From Polytrichum commune (taxonomy: Eukaryota; Streptophyta; Polytrichopsida; Polytrichales; Polytrichaceae): 60,000 bases of DNA. The notes under the pieces were generated by a model that was not told where the DNA came from, ran no database searches, and was given only the letters and a program-made list of their open reading frames with translations. The DNA is taken from the NCBI GenBank assembly GCA_950295325.1, contig OX485805.1:45472758-45532757 (forward strand). The letters run 5' to 3'. Shown here one piece after another: positions 1-9,955 of this stretch (positions are counted from its first letter, which is position 1; every line of letters starts with the position of its first letter). The position numbers were made by a program, and so were the translations under genes.

Positions 1-24
1 AAGCCCCATTCTCTGTCATTCATT

Positions 25-322
25 CTAAATAAAAGAAATGCCATGTTTCATGGAGACCTTGCAACTATGGCACTAAAACTGAAGCTATTGTTATCAATTT
101 GTAAGATTTTGAGAAATTGTGATATGTTTAACCCTGATTCTTAGTTGACATATTCTTTTGTTGTGTTTCAATGTTAAGCTCCACTTGTCACTTACCCTAG
201 TAGAAAAAAAATTAATTTGGTCAAGGTGTAGAAATAAAGATGTTGTGATTCTCAGAATAACAACCACGTAAGTCTTAGTGCTGCAACAACGTTCCCATGA
301 AACATGGCATCTCTTTTGTTTA
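25..322. mobile_element. Hairpin (foldback) MITE, unclassified
   Basis: Bases about 28-82 return as their reverse complement at about 266-325. The shared core is ATGCCATGTTTCATGG, and matching extends into TCTAAAYAAAAG outside and into the GCACTAA region inside. The AT-rich spacer between has no coding potential. No clear target duplication is visible. This is inferred to be a small non-autonomous DNA element; family unknown. Confidence 0.55.
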
Positions 323-2129
323 GAAAGGGTGAGGAAACACAATGCGGCTTAGCAATGTGTATGTCATTTTTCTCAACGCAATAGAGTTATTCGTAATATA
401 AAGCAGATGAAACCATGGCTTTAGTGCTAGATATTGAGTTCATGAGAATTAGCACAAAGTCATCCAAGTTTTCTTAACCCTAAAAATTACCATACACAAA
501 GAGTGGTGCCAGGCTATTAAAAACCGCCTTATTATGTTGTCCTGCTAAAATGAGTGGGCCAAACTAGCCTTGTATAAGCCGATATGGGATTTAGGGCAAC
601 ATGTCCCATGCGCATACCCTATTCTAAATCTTAAAACTCTCTCAAAATTTGAAAAATTCCCCAAAATTCCCCAAAATTTCACCCTACATTCAAAATAAGC
701 TCCAATGCACAATGAGCTAATGAGCTCTTAGTAGAAGTTTTTCCTCAAGGAAGGATAAAATCCACTTTACGGATAACTCTAGGAACCAAAAATCTTTGAA
801 GGAATTTGGTGGCGTGGGATGTGGGATGAATGGAAGGGGGGACGGAACAGGGGCGAACGGATGAGAAGCGCTGAGGGGGTTTATCCTGGGGGCAAGAAGG
901 GAGAGCCATCCGCCAAAGCCAGGAAGGATCTCACACACACATTCTTACGCTCTCACACTCTTGCACCCGAATTCGCAATCGCAACAATTGGCTCAAGAAT
1001 CTGAGGGCGGCAGGCACGCAGTCAGGATCGGAGGGAGAGAGAGAGAGAGAGGGAGGGAGTGAGAGATGAGGGGAATGCAGGGACGGGAGTAAGAGGGGTC
1101 ATCTTGTGGATTCTCACAATGCGAGGACTGCAACACAGCAGCTGCACCGGTAGCATGTGGCACAGCCCGGCGCGCCAATTTCCGTGGTTGTGCGTGGCCG
1201 GATGCGCTCGTGTGGCAGCGAAGCCGGAGTACAGTGCATCCGCCGTCGTCGTTAAAGTCTGCGCTCCGGTTCGTGAATTGTGAATTTTGCCACTCTTGAA
1301 TTGTGGCTTTTATTCGGGCGGGGATTCGGTTAGGGTTTGGAGCTGCATTTGGGGGGAATGGATGGGTTTTCTTGGTGTCATGTCTGAGTCTGTGTGTGAA
1401 TTTGCTTGGAGGTTGTTGTAAGCGACTGAGGGATTCTGTGGTGCTGATGACGGAATTGGGATGGATTTGTCACAACTGGGATGACAGGCAACTTCTCTGG
1501 GAGTGCTGGTGGATATCCCGGAACCACCTCTTGTTGATTTTGACAATGTGATTCAGGTCATTATCGCATCCACACCCCCTTTGTAAAGATTTTTCTTCTT
1601 TCTATTTTTGGGTGTTGAGCTGGAAACAAGTTTAGTAGAACAGGAATTTCTACGTGGAGTCGTAGTAATGTATTTGTTATTACAGCTTGTCAGCGAGGGT
1701 GACACTGAAGGATCAAGGTTTGAAAGACAGAGCAGGAGGATCTTGTTTGGAGTTATTTGCCATGGAGGTCATTGTGGTTTCAATTATGTCATTCCTCCAC
1801 AAGCTTCTCTTAGATTTTGGTCACACAATTTTCTGAATAGCAGAAGTAGACACCAAGGACATGATTCTGCATCAGTCTTGCCTGCAGCTGGAGGTTGTCT
1901 TTGGAGACGGTAGAGATTTGGTAATTGATGAAGTAGTCTGTAGATATAACGACAGGACCGGTAGATAGAGAAAGCTCAGACGGTAGCATCTGACTGAAAT
2001 TGTTTGAAATGAGAAGTCTGCATTTTGATCTTGACGAAATTTGATTGCTGAATCTTAGATCAAAAACTTGTGTAATAAGTAGCTTGAAGATTTTCAAGGC
2101 TGACGTTATCTGTCATTGCGTGACATATT
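323..2129. other. 5' flank of the PPR gene, no separate gene seen
   Basis: Bases 323-900 are AT-rich without coding signal. Bases 900-1300 are GC-richer with a GA run (about 1036-1050), as is common in plant 5' leaders. A telo-box-like TAGGGTTT lies at 1331-1338. Short open frames on both strands here have no recognisable product. The PPR leader or transcription start probably lies in this stretch, possibly with a 5' intron, but neither can be placed from sequence alone. Confidence 0.4.
1331..1338 (+). promoter_or_regulatory. Telo-box-like motif upstream of PPR gene
   Basis: TAGGGTTT is the complement of the plant telo-box AAACCCTA, known in 5' regions of many plant housekeeping genes. The same motif in similar surroundings (TAGGGTTTGGAGCT) lies upstream of MED22 at 25693. 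A regulatory role here is inferred. Confidence 0.3.
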
Positions 2130-3665
2130 ATGAAATTGAAGGAAGCTACAGTTTTGAAGATGGAAGAAAGTTTCTTCTCCGAAAGCTCTCTCGGCAAGAA
2201 GATGAAAAGAACCTGGCAAGGGCCCATGAAGGTGCGACGAAAGCCTGTTCAAGCTCCATGGAATGAAGAGGATTGTGCATTCCGAGTAAGCGCCCTGATT
2301 AGGGAGCTTCTTGAGGATGGGTGCACAGGATCATCATGGTGCGTTTCGAGTGTGTTGGACTCATGGGTAGGCAGGATCACAAGAGTGGACCTGTCGAATG
2401 TGATGAGAGAGCTGGGATCACGACATTCTGGCAGTCTTGCGCTCGAAGTATTCAGATGGATGCAGCAACAAAAGAAGCGGTTGAAACCAAATGGACATAC
2501 TTACACTCTGATTCTGGGTGTGCTAGGAAGAGCGGCCTTGATAAGCAAAGCTCGAGAGATTTTCGACTCAATGTCGACTGCAGATGTGGAGGTAGGTGTG
2601 CATGCGTACAATGCGATGATCGGCGCATACTCCCGCATCGGCAATTTCAAGAAGGCGTGGAGGCTGTACGAGGATATGGTCGCGAAAGGCATTCATGCAG
2701 ATGAAGTGACATTTAATACACTTTTGAATGGGGTTGGCAAGGCTGGCCTCCCTGTCGATAGGGCAGAGAAGGTTTTCTTAAGAATAAAGCAGAAGGGGGT
2801 TCTTCCTGGTGTGCAATCCTACAACACACTCATATCAATTCTTGGTAAAGGAGGACACACAGACAGGTGCAGGGAGCTCGACCGCGAAATGCAGAGGATG
2901 GAAATCATGCCCAACCTGTGCACTTTTAATTCGCTGCTGATGCTGCACGTTCACGACTGCAAGATTCAGGAGGCTATGGGGGTATTGCAAAGGTTGAAAG
3001 ATGCAGGGCTAGAGCCAAATGTGGTCACGTATACAGGGTTAATTAAAATGTATAGTCGTGCCTCAAAGTACAATGAAGCAATCGAAATGTTTCTTGAAAT
3101 GCAGAGGGTGAGGTGCAAGCCGGACTTGACAACATATAGCCTGATGATATCTGTTTTTGGCAAAGCTAGGTCTCTTGAGGATGCTGCATTAGTGTTCAGG
3201 CAATTGCAGGAAGCCGGATATAAACCAAATGTGATCACGTGGAGCGCCCTCATACAGGTGTGTGAAAGGAACGGCAAGTTTCCAGAGATGGGAGCTTACT
3301 TTAATGAAATGCAAGCTTCCGGATGTCAACCTGATATCACTCTATACAACATTCTTATGGGTGCGTATGGCCGACAGGGACTCTCCGTGCAAGCTGCAAT
3401 TTTGTTTCGGAAAATGCAAGCGCAAGGGGTCACACCAAACGCAGTTTCTTATGACACAATGATTCAAGCATTCTGCCATTCGAAGCAGCCAGCAGATGCT
3501 CAAGGTGTCCATGATCAGATGGTCAAGGCTGGATATGTACCTGACAGGATCTCACGTGCAATGCTCCAGCTGACAGGTGTAAAATTAGCAGGTGGTAGCC
3601 ACATTCATCTCTCTCGCAAGGAGCGACGCATTTGTAAGATTCAAACACCCGTGAACAGAGTCTAG
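2130..3665 (+). CDS. P-class pentatricopeptide repeat (PPR) protein
   Basis: A 511-residue intronless gene. Residues 121-471 form ten consecutive 35/36-residue PPR motifs of the P type. Examples are the motif starting NGHTYTLILGVLGR at 121 and that starting NVVTYTGLIKMYSR at 297. A partial motif precedes them at about 101-120, and a basic 40-residue tail follows. There is no E, DYW or SMR domain. PPR proteins are helical, sequence-specific RNA-binding proteins, nearly all acting in chloroplasts or mitochondria on RNA stability, splicing or translation. The target transcript cannot be read from this sequence. The start is constrained because an in-frame TGA lies nine bases upstream of ATG 2130; Met11 is an alternative. 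The N-terminus (about 100 residues, charged) is not an obvious transit peptide, so organelle targeting is inferred from the family. No neighbour is functionally linked. Confidence 0.93.
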   Translation: MKLKEATVLKMEESFFSESSLGKKMKRTWQGPMKVRRKPVQAPWNEEDCAFRVSALIRELLEDGCTGSSWCVSSVLDSWVGRITRVDLSNVMRELGSRHSGSLALEVFRWMQQQKKRLKPNGHTYTLILGVLGRAALISKAREIFDSMSTADVEVGVHAYNAMIGAYSRIGNFKKAWRLYEDMVAKGIHADEVTFNTLLNGVGKAGLPVDRAEKVFLRIKQKGVLPGVQSYNTLISILGKGGHTDRCRELDREMQRMEIMPNLCTFNSLLMLHVHDCKIQEAMGVLQRLKDAGLEPNVVTYTGLIKMYSRASKYNEAIEMFLEMQRVRCKPDLTTYSLMISVFGKARSLEDAALVFRQLQEAGYKPNVITWSALIQVCERNGKFPEMGAYFNEMQASGCQPDITLYNILMGAYGRQGLSVQAAILFRKMQAQGVTPNAVSYDTMIQAFCHSKQPADAQGVHDQMVKAGYVPDRISRAMLQLTGVKLAGGSHIHLSRKERRICKIQTPVNRV

Positions 3666-5047
3666 GTTATAAATTGTATAGTACATTAGATTCAATTTTA
3701 GTTGCCAAGTCCAAAAGGGCCTTGGCAGTTTCTTGTAGCAAGAAGTCATCAACTTATTCAATTTTACAGGTCCTGGTTGTCCTTCAGACGGATTGGTAAA
3801 AATCCATGTGCCGACATCTCAAAGATTTTTTTCCATTCAGGTGTACGAGCACAAAATAATGTAGAAGGATATTAACAAGCTCTCTCTGAGCATCAACTGA
3901 GCACAACATATAACTAGATCCCACGGTAAAGGCCAATGTGTGGATGAATGTGTTTTAGTCCCCTGCCTGTTGATGTTAGTAGCTCTTGAATTTTTATGTA
4001 CTGAAAGTACATTATTTCAGTTTCAAGTTGTCATCTGCTTTTCTCATGGCACAGATCAGTAAGCATTTCTGGACATAAACCTCGTGTCTTTTTTTATTAA
4101 CGTGAGAGTTAATGTGGATATGAACCAACTACATTAAACATCTCTATTGCAGAGTCCACGGTTATGAATCTATTGCTTATCTGATGTGAGAGACGTCGTA
4201 TAGCAGCTGTGTCGTGACTGAGGTTTGGTGAGAAAGATAATGAGGTTTTATTGAAAAGGATGAGTAAATGGCATACCACTATTTTCAACCCTTAATGGCC
4301 CAAACGTCCCAAAGTGGGACTCTCATTTTTAATGGTCGGATTTTACTAAAAAAGGAAGTGAAATCTCTCATAGTATGTGTAACAATGTTTTTCTGATTGA
4401 CGTACATAACACTGGAATATTATTATATTTAGCTATTACAAATTACATGTCAAAATTATTGGAGCATCTCCTATAATTATTGAACAGCTTCTTAGTGGAG
4501 CATGTTTGAAAGATGGGATCCCAGACCATCTTGAGGAACATTGCCAATGGAATCGTTTGGAATATGCAGAAGCCTGCAAGAGTCAAAAGCTCAACAAACT
4601 CAAAGTTAAGTACAAACTGGTTACCAACTGGTCCTCGTTTGGAATCTCGTCAGCTGGATGCCAAAAAACTTCCAGCGGATGATTGAGAAAGAGGGACAAA
4701 GGATCTGGCCATGTTACAAAAAATCATGAGCGATTTTTGAGCGGAGAATGAATCTGCTGAATGGGACCAAACTGGTAGACTCAAAAGTAAAATTTGGATT
4801 TTGTACTGTTCTAAGAACTTCCTGAGCCCACTTGGCTCATGTTGAATGAGCTGTTGATTTCTGCAATTACATGCTATATGTTCATCTATATCTGAGGTCG
4901 CGTTGGAGTTTTCAGTCTTGCCATTTCAGGTTTTTGCAATCTTAAAGAGATAAAAGGAGTTCAGGAAACAAAAGATTTCTGTTCAGCAGCAATTTCAATG
5001 AATTGGTTTGAAAGGATGGAAGAATGATAGGATTGAAGGTGGCCATC
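3666..5047. other. Intergenic region between the PPR gene and the HPD-motif gene
   Basis: This stretch holds the 3' flank of the PPR gene and AT-rich sequence with no open frame that looks real. The two flanking genes converge (+ then -). I see no RNA gene or clear repeat here. Confidence 0.4.
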
Positions 5048-5674
5048 TCATGCTCTACAATTGGAGCTGCCAGTGTTAGCTTGAGTGGTAGGGTAATTGT
5101 CTTCCGGCACTTTCTCCCAAGCCCTCTTAACTTTGCGCGTTTTGTTATACGGGTCTACGAACACTCTATCCTGCTCCGAGAGAATTTCACACTCTTCCCG
5201 GACCAATTTATACAGCATATGCTCATCCTCCTGGGCCCATCCCTTTCCCATCCTCCTCGAAATGAGCTTAAACCCTCTCACGAACCGGAGGATCCATCTG
5301 TCTAGGAGCTCCTTGTCGTCTGCCGTGGTGGCCTTATCGGGGTGCGATTTGAGAGCTAAATTCGCGTTCGAATACGCTCTCTCTATAAACAAGTCGAACT
5401 CCTCGTCCTTGTTGATCTGGATGACCTGGCTAAGAATCTCCAGGATTCGTCTGTGCCGGTAGTCTCTACGGTCGTGGTCTTTAATAAACAACGGATTCTG
5501 AGCAAACGAATCTGTGTTACACGGTTGAGGAATATCGCACTTGGACCAGTCGATGTCTACCTCTGAGTCATAAAAATCGGCTGTTCTACAGAGCGGCCTA
5601 GCCCTGAACGGATCGTCCCTCGATTTGTACAGCTTCTCTGTAAATGGGGCAAGAATATCTTTGCGTTGCGACAT
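5048..5674 (-). CDS. Intronless protein of unknown function with an HPDK (J-like) motif
   Basis: A 208-residue, highly charged ORF in DNA that is clearly GC-richer than its flanks, which supports a real gene. I do not recognise the family. Residues 78-140 resemble a degenerate J-domain: a helix containing ERAYSNANLALKS, then HPDK at 111-114, then an amphipathic helix (KELLDRWILRFVRGFKLIS). In J-proteins the HPD tripeptide stimulates Hsp70 ATPase. Here helix I is poorly conserved and there is no G/F region, zinc centre or membrane segment, so an Hsp70 role is only a hypothesis. The N-terminal third has an acidic stretch (DFYDSEVDIDWSKCD). The start ATG lies directly after a repeated TTAG tract. 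No introns are evident. Lineage-specific protein or old transfer are alternatives. Confidence 0.6.
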   Translation of the reverse strand: MSQRKDILAPFTEKLYKSRDDPFRARPLCRTADFYDSEVDIDWSKCDIPQPCNTDSFAQNPLFIKDHDRRDYRHRRILEILSQVIQINKDEEFDLFIERAYSNANLALKSHPDKATTADDKELLDRWILRFVRGFKLISRRMGKGWAQEDEHMLYKLVREECEILSEQDRVFVDPYNKTRKVKRAWEKVPEDNYPTTQANTGSSNCRA

Positions 5675-6169
5675 GGTTAGTTAGTTAGTGTGAAGCTTAC
5701 CAAGGCACTCGAATGGACAGCAGAATCTTACCCGCGGGGCGAGGGTTAGGTCACTTGGAAAGGCACATCAATGTAGAAATTGTATTAAGCACAACGCATT
5801 CACAAGTTACGAAACAAGACTAGTCACAAAGTTCGAAACAGCATCCAAAACACAGATTCGAGGCACTTTCCTTTTGCGATCAATGTCGAGCCAACCGGGC
5901 TTTTGCAGCTTGTGTTGCAGAATTCCGGTTACAGAATCCACACAAGCTGCATACGAATGTGTCAGGTGCGATCGATGAGCATGCGCAAGAATAGAGGAGA
6001 AATTATAAGCACCGAAGTGGAAAATCAAACTGGAGTGGCTCAGATCAAACGTCGCACCTTCTCGAGAAACCAGGTCGCGACTCTTCGTTCTCATCCAATG
6101 GTCGCATAAGCTGCTTTGACATTGAAAATTCGATGCATGGAACCGAAGTTACTGACATGGACGAACTGA
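5675..6169. other. 5' flank of the HPD-motif gene, no further gene
   Basis: The promoter of the minus-strand gene must lie here. The first 80 bases are GC-rich (CCCGCGGGGCGAGGG near 5730). Open frames are short and unsupported on both strands. Confidence 0.35.
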
Positions 6170-6790
6170 GTTGCACATCAAGTCGGTTAGGGTTTAGGGG
6201 TTAGCCCAGAAATTCTATCTCCAGTTGCTGATGATAAGGAGTGCGAATGTTGCACACCAAATCGGTTAGGGTTTAGGGGTTATCCTCTACATCAATTCTC
6301 CAACTGCTGATGATGAAACAGGAAGCTTGTACATCAAATTGGTTAAGGCTTAGTTCTCCAATTGATGCTATAATAGGTTGCACATCAAATCCGTTAGAGT
6401 TTAACAGGTTAGCCAATATATTATTCCTCCAATTGCTGATGATGAGCACTGCCCGATGAGCAGCAGGAGTTCGGGTTGAGGGGCTGATTAACCCAAATAC
6501 TATGTCTCCAAATGTTGATGCTGAGCACCGGGGAGGTTTTTAATCAAATTGGATAGGATTTGATGGTCAGCCCATATATTCTTTTCCCAATTGATGTGAT
6601 AAGCAGCAGGAAGCTTAGGTTTAGGGCCTAATAAGCCTAGATGGTCTTTCTCTAATTGCTGCTGATGGGCAGTGGGAAGGTCACAGATCAAAATGCTCAG
6701 GTTTAGGGGCGGATTAGCCCAGATGCTCTTTCTCTAATTGCTGCTGATGAGCAACGAGAAGGTTGCACATCAAAGGGGTTAAAGTGCAAG
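6170..6790. repeat. Degenerate minisatellite carrying telomere-like TTAGGGTTTAGGGG motifs
   Basis: About nine diverged units of roughly 50-80 bases. Each contains variants of GTTGCACATCAAATCGG, then GGTTAGGGTTTAGGGG, then AGCCCA, and ends with CCAATTGCTGATGATGAGCA. Units begin near 6170, 6249, 6325 and 6377, with later ones near 6470, 6533, 6610, 6677 and 6760. Units 1 and 2 are closest to each other; later ones have decayed. The TTTAGGG core is the plant telomere repeat, so this is an interstitial telomere-motif minisatellite and not a telomere. Confidence 0.75.
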
Positions 6791-7676
6791 GGTTTAGTCT
6801 ATCTTGCGTTTTTCTTGTGCCCAATTACAAATGCCGAAATCATCACACACCCTGTCAAATCAGCTCTTACTTTTTCCCACATACAAATTGTCATCTGATC
6901 TGATGAAGAGTGCAACAAATATGCGGTGGCCACGTCGCACGTAATGAGAGAAAGCTTGATGGGCTCATCCAACCTTGTCATCTTGTAAACTACAGTAGCG
7001 CTTTTGAGATGCCTCGGTAGGGGACATTGCATCCATTTACCTAATTCGCAATGTGAGCTTGGTAGGCTTGAAGTCCTAGTTCACAAGGCGTAGAGCAAGT
7101 GCTTGCAGATCACGATGGTGAGCATGCATTAGCTCGCCACGAACATCACTAGGAATGTGCATTACAAATTAGGTAATGGATGTCAAGTTCTTTGCCATTG
7201 GCTGTAATATTAATCGGCTTCTAGTCTACGGAGCAACATTAGCGGTGAGGTAGGTATTGGATGCCTACTAAAGCCGACAGGACGACACTTGTCCAATACT
7301 AGAATGGTAATAGATGTGCCATGGCAGGGTCATCCATTTCAGGTGATGATGTACCTCCTCGTATCCAATATCCACGAATAGATACATTTGGCCCTACCGC
7401 TACGAAAGTGATGGACAGTGCGTAAACAGTCATTAACAACAAGAACGATCACATAGACCAGCAACAACAAATTCTGGCAAGAGTATATGTGAAATGCATC
7501 CAGGGATTGCACAATGCCTAATCCATGTCAGCATCAATTTCATGTCAATATTGAAATTCTATTATCCCATGTACACTGAAAATGTGTTGATGATCTGTTT
7601 CAACTCAGAGTTTGAAAGTATCTACACACTCCGCATAGGTGTACTCGACCCTAGATCTGAGTAGTCAGTTTGACAC
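6791..7676. other. Unassigned region, possible decayed gene on minus strand
   Basis: A 77-residue open frame (6799-7032, -) and scattered moderate-GC sequence suggest a decayed or poorly resolved gene. I recognise no domain with confidence. Confidence 0.25.
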
Positions 7677-7997
7677 CTAGTGGCTCCTCGATGTACTTGT
7701 CGACTGCTCCAAGGAAGAGAAATGCTGCTGCGCAGCCTGGCTCTGCGTGGGCCCAAGAGCCGTCAATGAATTGGAGTACGAGTCAACCCCGTGCATTAAC
7801 AGGTCGATAAGAGACAGCTTGATCGCCTCAAAGAACCCTGTCAAGATGTAGATGTCGCGCCTCTTGATCAAAACGTTGAGCATGGCCGTGCTTTTGCCCA
7901 CGAATACCGTTAGGCTTCCCACGACCGTCTTTCGCATCAGACTCTGATAGCGGGGATTGCCCCATCGCATTCGCCGAGGCGTCGTTGACGTTGTCAA
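7677..7997 (-). CDS. Hypothetical ORF, possibly a last exon or pseudogene
   Basis: A 106-residue frame in a GC-richer island (about 7690-8290), so it may be coding or formerly coding. The central part (residues 25-75) reads like a genuine amphipathic helix region (FFEAIKLSLIDLLMHGVDSY). Just upstream, near 7865-8090 on the same strand, another frame is open and acidic (DDLYIFTDTIDEFDAPVQGC). The two frames overlap out of phase, which points to either a spliced gene or a frameshifted relic. I cannot name a family. Confidence 0.3.
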   Translation of the reverse strand: MTTSTTPRRMRWGNPRYQSLMRKTVVGSLTVFVGKSTAMLNVLIKRRDIYILTGFFEAIKLSLIDLLMHGVDSYSNSLTALGPTQSQAAQQHFSSLEQSTSTSRSH

Positions 7998-8832
7998 AGA
8001 GGTCGTTGATGCCCGTGGGGATTCTGCACCCTTGGACCGGTGCGTCGAATTCGTCGATAGTGTCTGTGAAAATGTATAGGTCGTCTAGATCCCTTTGAAA
8101 GACGGTTCAATTGTGCACCTACCTGGCACAGATTTATTGGAGCCAGAGAGCTCATGAAGATCAGCATGAGGAAGAAGATGGGCCGGGAATCATGAAGGTC
8201 GCCGCCATCTTGAGAGCTGCAATTCTACCTGCAAATCGACGAGCAGACATAAGCTTAAACATCATCAGCATCATGGAGTTGTGCCGACGCTCTTTATGGT
8301 CTAGATAACCAATGTTCAAGATTGAAGCCCTCGTATGAATTTCATTTTGAAAGGCTCTGAAATTTCAGGCTTTCAGTTGAAGGGTTGGTTCAAATCCAAG
8401 ACGTCAATCCAAAGAATATAGAATTGAATTACAAACCTCATATTAAATTTGTGCATGAATTATAAGGTACACGTTTTCAATACAATATGAAGAATTTAGG
8501 AAACAACCATCTAACTCTACTTCTTTGTAGTGACAATGCCCTACACTTGTTGGGTCTTGTGGTGGGCAAAAGATATTGAGGGCTTCAAGTGACGTCTTCA
8601 TTTTGAATTTGGGGTTGCATTTTGAAGGGTTGCTTTGAGAGAGGTATATTTTGAAGGGCATTGAAGGCTTCAATCTTGAACGTTAATTGATGACCAACGA
8701 GAGGAGAGGAGACAAAGCATCGAGTAATCCACCTACTCCAGTTGGTTGTCAGTCATATCCGAGCAGCTCATTGACAAAGTCTTGGGAGTTATGGATGATA
8801 TTGTTCCTCTGTGGATGAAATTTGTGATTAGT
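7998..8832. other. Rest of GC-richer island and AT-rich flank
   Basis: Bases 7998-8310 continue the possible minus-strand gene, including a hydrophobic stretch readable around 8140-8190. Bases 8310-8832 are AT-rich with no supported gene. Confidence 0.3.
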
Positions 8833-9955
8833 TAGCGCACTTGAATGCCAAGTGTCATGAGGTGACACCTGGTGTGAAGTTATTGGTCGTTAGTATAACA
8901 TAGCATACGTCTCAAAATAGGGTAATTGACGTCATTACGCATGTGACATTAAGTACCGTGAACGGTGTAGTATGGCGGAGCCCAACAAATTACTAGGATT
9001 TAAGTAAATTTTGACAAAACGTTTGTTCAAAAGTATGTATGAAAGTATTGTTTGTGTTATCTATATGTATACACAGGACATGCACATCACAACTGGAGGA
9101 AGAAAATTGAAAGCAAATCATCCAACAATCTTAATCATACTATTTTTTTTTTTTTTTTCCGAAACAAATGAAACAAATTAATTCCATTGTCAAAATCAGT
9201 TATACATATTTTTGAGAAGCGATGTACTCATAGGATCACCCTGTATGTGACAAAGTAAACTCTTGCAACAAAAGGTTTGTTTACAACTACAGATGTGAGA
9301 TGTTTGATGCCGTTTAAAACTACGTGTATATTATAATTCTGTTTCGTCCAAAAAATTATACCTAACTTTACAAATACTTCATACACGATTAATAGAGAAA
9401 GAAGATCTCCAATTCTCTCAATAGGGATTTCTCAAACCGTTTGATGTGATCTCGGTTCTATGCATGACTAGTTGGTGGCTAACACCCGGACATTTTGTGT
9501 ACATATTGACAATTTGCTCAATCATGTTAAAATGTGAAAATTAACGTCAAATCAAGGGTTAGTAAATGCATGTTTGTAAGCTAGGGCTAGATGCCCAACC
9601 CCTTTGAGTTGGGCCCCTACTGCTATTAGCAAGTAAAAGGGGATGTAGTAGAAACATGACCCCAATAGGTTTGTGGTTTATTTATCCCAAGTAAGTTTTT
9701 GTAGACAAAGTCGGCACTTGTGATGCTAAATTTGGGTCAGTTTTCCAACAAAAGTAAAATCTATAAGCTACATAGAATTGCTCGCGTCTTCACCTCGGAA
9801 AATATTACACCGTTTAAGGTATTTAGTGTCACATGCATAATGATGTCACTTACCCTATTTTGAGGCGTATGCTAGGTTACACTTATGACCAACAATTTTA
9901 TCATAAGTGTCACCTCATGACATTCGGCGTTCAAGTGCGCTTACTAATATCTTGG
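8833..9955. mobile_element. DNA element with ~140-bp terminal inverted repeats
   Basis: Bases about 8833-8975 return inverted at about 9805-9953. Both arms contain GCGCACTTGAA, TGTCATGAGGTGACAC, CTCAAAATAGGGTAA and an inner AACGGTGTA, at roughly 75-80% similarity by eye. The 830-bp interior is AT-rich without a transposase ORF and has a T-run at about 9142-9158. Long inverted repeats with a non-coding interior suggest a Mutator-like or foldback non-autonomous element. I could not find a matching target duplication, so the class is open. Confidence 0.65.

Noticed and set aside
5024-5462. Plus-strand frames of 93 and 121 residues opposite the HPD-motif gene
   Set aside because: Antisense to a more protein-like frame and without recognisable features.
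6170-6790. True telomere or subtelomere end
   Set aside because: TTTAGGG motifs are single per unit and embedded in a composite repeat, not a continuous telomere tract.
8380-8410. tRNA-like GGTTCAAATCC
   Set aside because: An isolated B-box-like string without a cloverleaf around it.
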